Assembly (NCBI RefSeq): GCF_001281315.1
Contig: NZ_CP012477.1
Span: 372,001-436,000 of the forward strand
Source of the DNA: Arthrobacter sp. ERGS1:01
Lineage (GTDB): Bacteria; Actinomycetota; Actinomycetes; Actinomycetales; Micrococcaceae
DNA length: 64,000 nt
Direction: 5' to 3'
Made by a program: the position numbers and the translations under genes. The notes beneath the pieces were generated by a model that ran no database searches, was not told where the DNA came from, and was given only the letters and a program-made list of their open reading frames with translations. This document shows positions 62,428-64,000 of the stretch, in pieces (the stretch's first letter is position 1; each line of letters starts with the position of its first letter).

Positions 62428-62967
62428 TTAACGGCCCAAACCCGCGTAGGCGATCGCCTGGCGCACCAGCGCCCCGCGGCCGCCCACGAATTCGGCCTGC
62501 ACGCCGGGGCTGAGCACTTCCTCCGGCGTCATCCAGGTCAGTTCCAGGGCGTCCTGGCGCGGTTCGCATTCGCCGGTCACGGGAATCACGTAGACCAGGG
62601 CGACGGCGTGCTGGCGTTCGTCGGTGAATCCGGTCTGCGAAGGGGAGGGCAGGTATTCGGCCACCGTGAACGGCACCGGGCTGACGGGCAGCTGCGGCAA
62701 CGCCAGCGGGCCCAGGTCCTTTTCAATGTGGCGGATGAGCGCGGCCCGGATGGTTTCCCGGTACAGCACCCGCCCGGACACCGTGGTGCGCACCATGGAA
62801 CCCTCGTCGTCGGCCTGCAGCAGCAGGCCCACCTCGTTGACGTAGCCCAGCGGGTCCAGGCGCACGGGAACCACCTCCACGTAAACCATGGGAAGACGGT
62901 TCCGGGCCTCGTACAGGTCCTCGTCGGACAGCCAGCCGGGGTAGGGATCAGGGGTGCGGACGCTCAT
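62428..62967 (-). CDS. NUDIX-like protein (DUF4916 type)
   Basis: A 179-residue protein of the NUDIX-fold DUF4916 group. It opens PYPGWLSDEDLYEARNRLPM and contains GYVNEVGLLLQAD, SGRVLYRETIRAALIRHIEKDLG (in the place of the NUDIX helix, without the full GX5EX7REUXEEXGU signature) and ELTWMTPEEVL. So it may bind nucleotides without hydrolysing them. ATG 62967 is chosen because similarity begins there; an upstream start would add 11 residues. Leftward, probably alone. Confidence 0.78.
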   Translation of the reverse strand: MSVRTPDPYPGWLSDEDLYEARNRLPMVYVEVVPVRLDPLGYVNEVGLLLQADDEGSMVRTTVSGRVLYRETIRAALIRHIEKDLGPLALPQLPVSPVPFTVAEYLPSPSQTGFTDERQHAVALVYVIPVTGECEPRQDALELTWMTPEEVLSPGVQAEFVGGRGALVRQAIAYAGLGR

Positions 62968-63036
62968 ACATAAGTTGTACCCCATGAACCGCCGGCGCAC
63001 CGCTTTCGGCCCGGTGCCGTTTCCGCCGGGCCTGCT

Positions 63037-63699
63037 TTAGGGGCGAAGGATCCGCAGCGCAGTCCCGTCGGGCGTGCGGAGCGAAAGTGCATCGGCGTCC
63101 GGCATGTCCGTCGCAACCCCCGCCGCGGTGAGGCGGGCGCCCAGGGCGGCAAGGTCGCCGCAGTACTCAAGGCCCAGTTCGACGCCGTTGTGCCCTGCCG
63201 GGTGCGTGGCCACGAGGCCGCCGTTCTTGGCCCGGAAGAAGGAGCCGCCGCCGGGGCGGGTGATGAGTGGGCGGGCGCCGATATCGGCAAGCACCTTCCG
63301 TGCGCCGGCGTCGTCGGTGGTGTGCCAATGCATGACGACGGTCAGTAGGCCCGGTCCCACGAGGATTTCCTGAGCGACGGGAACGGCCAGGAACGCGGTG
63401 CCGTCCGGGGCATCCACCCGGGCGGCCGGGCCGTAATCGGAGTCGACCAGCTCGGCGGGCGTGCCGTCGGCGAGGGTTCGGTGCACAAAGATCTCGTGGT
63501 CCCGGACCTCGAACTCCAGGCCTGTGGTGCCGTCCTCGGCGCTGCCGGCATCTACCCGGAGCAGCCCAACCCTGCCGTTGCCGGAGTCAAAAACCCGGCG
63601 GTCGCCGTCATCCGCTATGCAGCGCAAACCGAGCGCCGTGAGCAGGTGGGCGTACTCCTCGAGGCGGGAGGTGAGGTGGATGGGTCTGACGCGCAGCAT
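63037..63699 (-). CDS. VOC (glyoxalase/bleomycin resistance) family protein
   Basis: A 220-residue protein with two beta-alpha-beta-beta-beta modules. RPIHLTSRLEEYAHLLTALG begins the first; VVMHWHTTDDAGARKVLADI and NGVELGLEYCGDLAALGARL form the second. Metal ligands such as His and Glu can be seen in HWHTTD and VELGLEY, but a reaction cannot be assigned. ATG 63699 has GGAGAG about seven bases upstream; the longer open frame is upstream non-coding. Divergent from the YdeI-like gene. Confidence 0.82.
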   Translation of the reverse strand: MLRVRPIHLTSRLEEYAHLLTALGLRCIADDGDRRVFDSGNGRVGLLRVDAGSAEDGTTGLEFEVRDHEIFVHRTLADGTPAELVDSDYGPAARVDAPDGTAFLAVPVAQEILVGPGLLTVVMHWHTTDDAGARKVLADIGARPLITRPGGGSFFRAKNGGLVATHPAGHNGVELGLEYCGDLAALGARLTAAGVATDMPDADALSLRTPDGTALRILRP

Positions 63700-63771
63700 G
63701 GGCTCTCCGAAGTTGGTGGTTTGTCCACGGTAGCAATGCGGGGAAGCCGGGCGGGAACTAGTGTTGACCCA

Positions 63772-64000
63772 ATGAGCGAACTTCCCGAACTCCTTGTCCC
63801 GGATGTGGCCGCGTGGCGTGCGTGGCTGGCGGAGAACCACACCTCGTGCCCCGGCGTCCGGCTGGTGCTGCACAAGAAGGGCGGCACGGTCACGGCGCTC
63901 GATTATGCGGCCGCACTGGATGAGGCGCTGTGCTTTGGCTGGATCGACGGCGTGGTGGGCAAGCGCGACGACGAGTCCTTTGTGCGCCGCTTTACGCCCC
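63772..64000 (+). CDS. YdeI/OmpD-associated family protein (C-terminus cut by window edge)
   Basis: The first 76 codons are present, running off the right edge. The N-terminus AWRAWLAENHTSCPGVRLVL and the block ALDEALCFGWIDGVVGKRDD, then FVRRFTP, match YdeI/OmpD-associated proteins. Function is not defined biochemically. TAGTGT (63759-63764) ends seven bases before the ATG and no SD is seen, so this gene too may have a leaderless mRNA. Confidence 0.82.
   Translation, partial: MSELPELLVPDVAAWRAWLAENHTSCPGVRLVLHKKGGTVTALDYAAALDEALCFGWIDGVVGKRDDESFVRRFTP

Overview
The window is high-GC, densely coded DNA that looks like an Arthrobacter-type member of the Micrococcaceae. The support is the GC-rich third codon positions, frequent GTG/TTG starts, an aceA/aceB pair with a divergent RamB-like regulator, RNase J, and -10 elements of the TAnnnT form sitting directly before start codons (leaderless genes). 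The genus is an inference from gene content and style. No rRNA, tRNA, CRISPR array or prophage is visible. One intact IS3-family element is present.

Region 1 (1-8.3 kb): a partial SorC/DeoR-type regulator at the left edge, a heterodimeric ABC exporter with complementary degenerate ATP sites, a small Lys-rich protein, an LLM-class flavin oxidoreductase, RNase J and an S4 RNA-binding protein.

Region 2 (8.4-21.7 kb): a sugar-catabolic locus. A leftward operon encodes two TIM-barrel isomerase/epimerases and two Gfo/Idh/MocA oxidoreductases. Two regulators (ROK and LacI) are followed by an ABC sugar importer (lipoprotein plus two permeases, no ATPase) and then a third Gfo/Idh/MocA enzyme, a ThuA-like protein and a TolB-like propeller. 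The three structural transcription units start at promoters with nearly the same 39-base sequence (-35 TTGAC, 17-base spacer, -10 TAGnTT, inverted repeat across the -35). This ties them into one local regulon. The enzyme set fits oxidation and rearrangement of a sugar through a keto intermediate, but the substrate is unknown.

Region 3 (21.7-30 kb): the IS3 element, inserted 14 bases after the stop of the propeller gene with a CGCT target duplication, then an HtrA-like protease, a FrnE-type DsbA protein, malate synthase, isocitrate lyase and the RamB-like regulator.

Region 4 (30-36.3 kb): an acidic DMP19-like protein, a short leftward ORF, aquaporin, a GIY-YIG protein, and an SDR / acyl-CoA dehydrogenase / phosphotransferase operon that resembles the core of the LvaD-LvaC-LvaA route for 4-hydroxyacyl-CoA catabolism.

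Region 5 (36.3-47.5 kb): an eight-gene leftward cluster (amino-acid-type ABC importer, D-2-hydroxyacid dehydrogenase, amidohydrolase, TPP-dependent decarboxylase-like enzyme, AbgB-like M20 hydrolase, aldehyde dehydrogenase) with a divergent double-domain Lrp/AsnC regulator. It reads as an uncharacterised catabolic pathway for an amino-acid conjugate or keto acid.

Region 6 (47.6-64 kb): membrane proteins, a quinone reductase-like enzyme, tryptophan 2,3-dioxygenase, an RpiR / M20 hydrolase / DUF3100 / alpha-beta hydrolase operon, a PUA-like/EVE-HNH protein, a queuosine-precursor transporter (YhhQ) with a structured leader, DoxX, tRNA-guanine transglycosylase, and SRPBCC, NUDIX, VOC and YdeI-type proteins. 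Many gene ends carry unusually long near-perfect hairpins.
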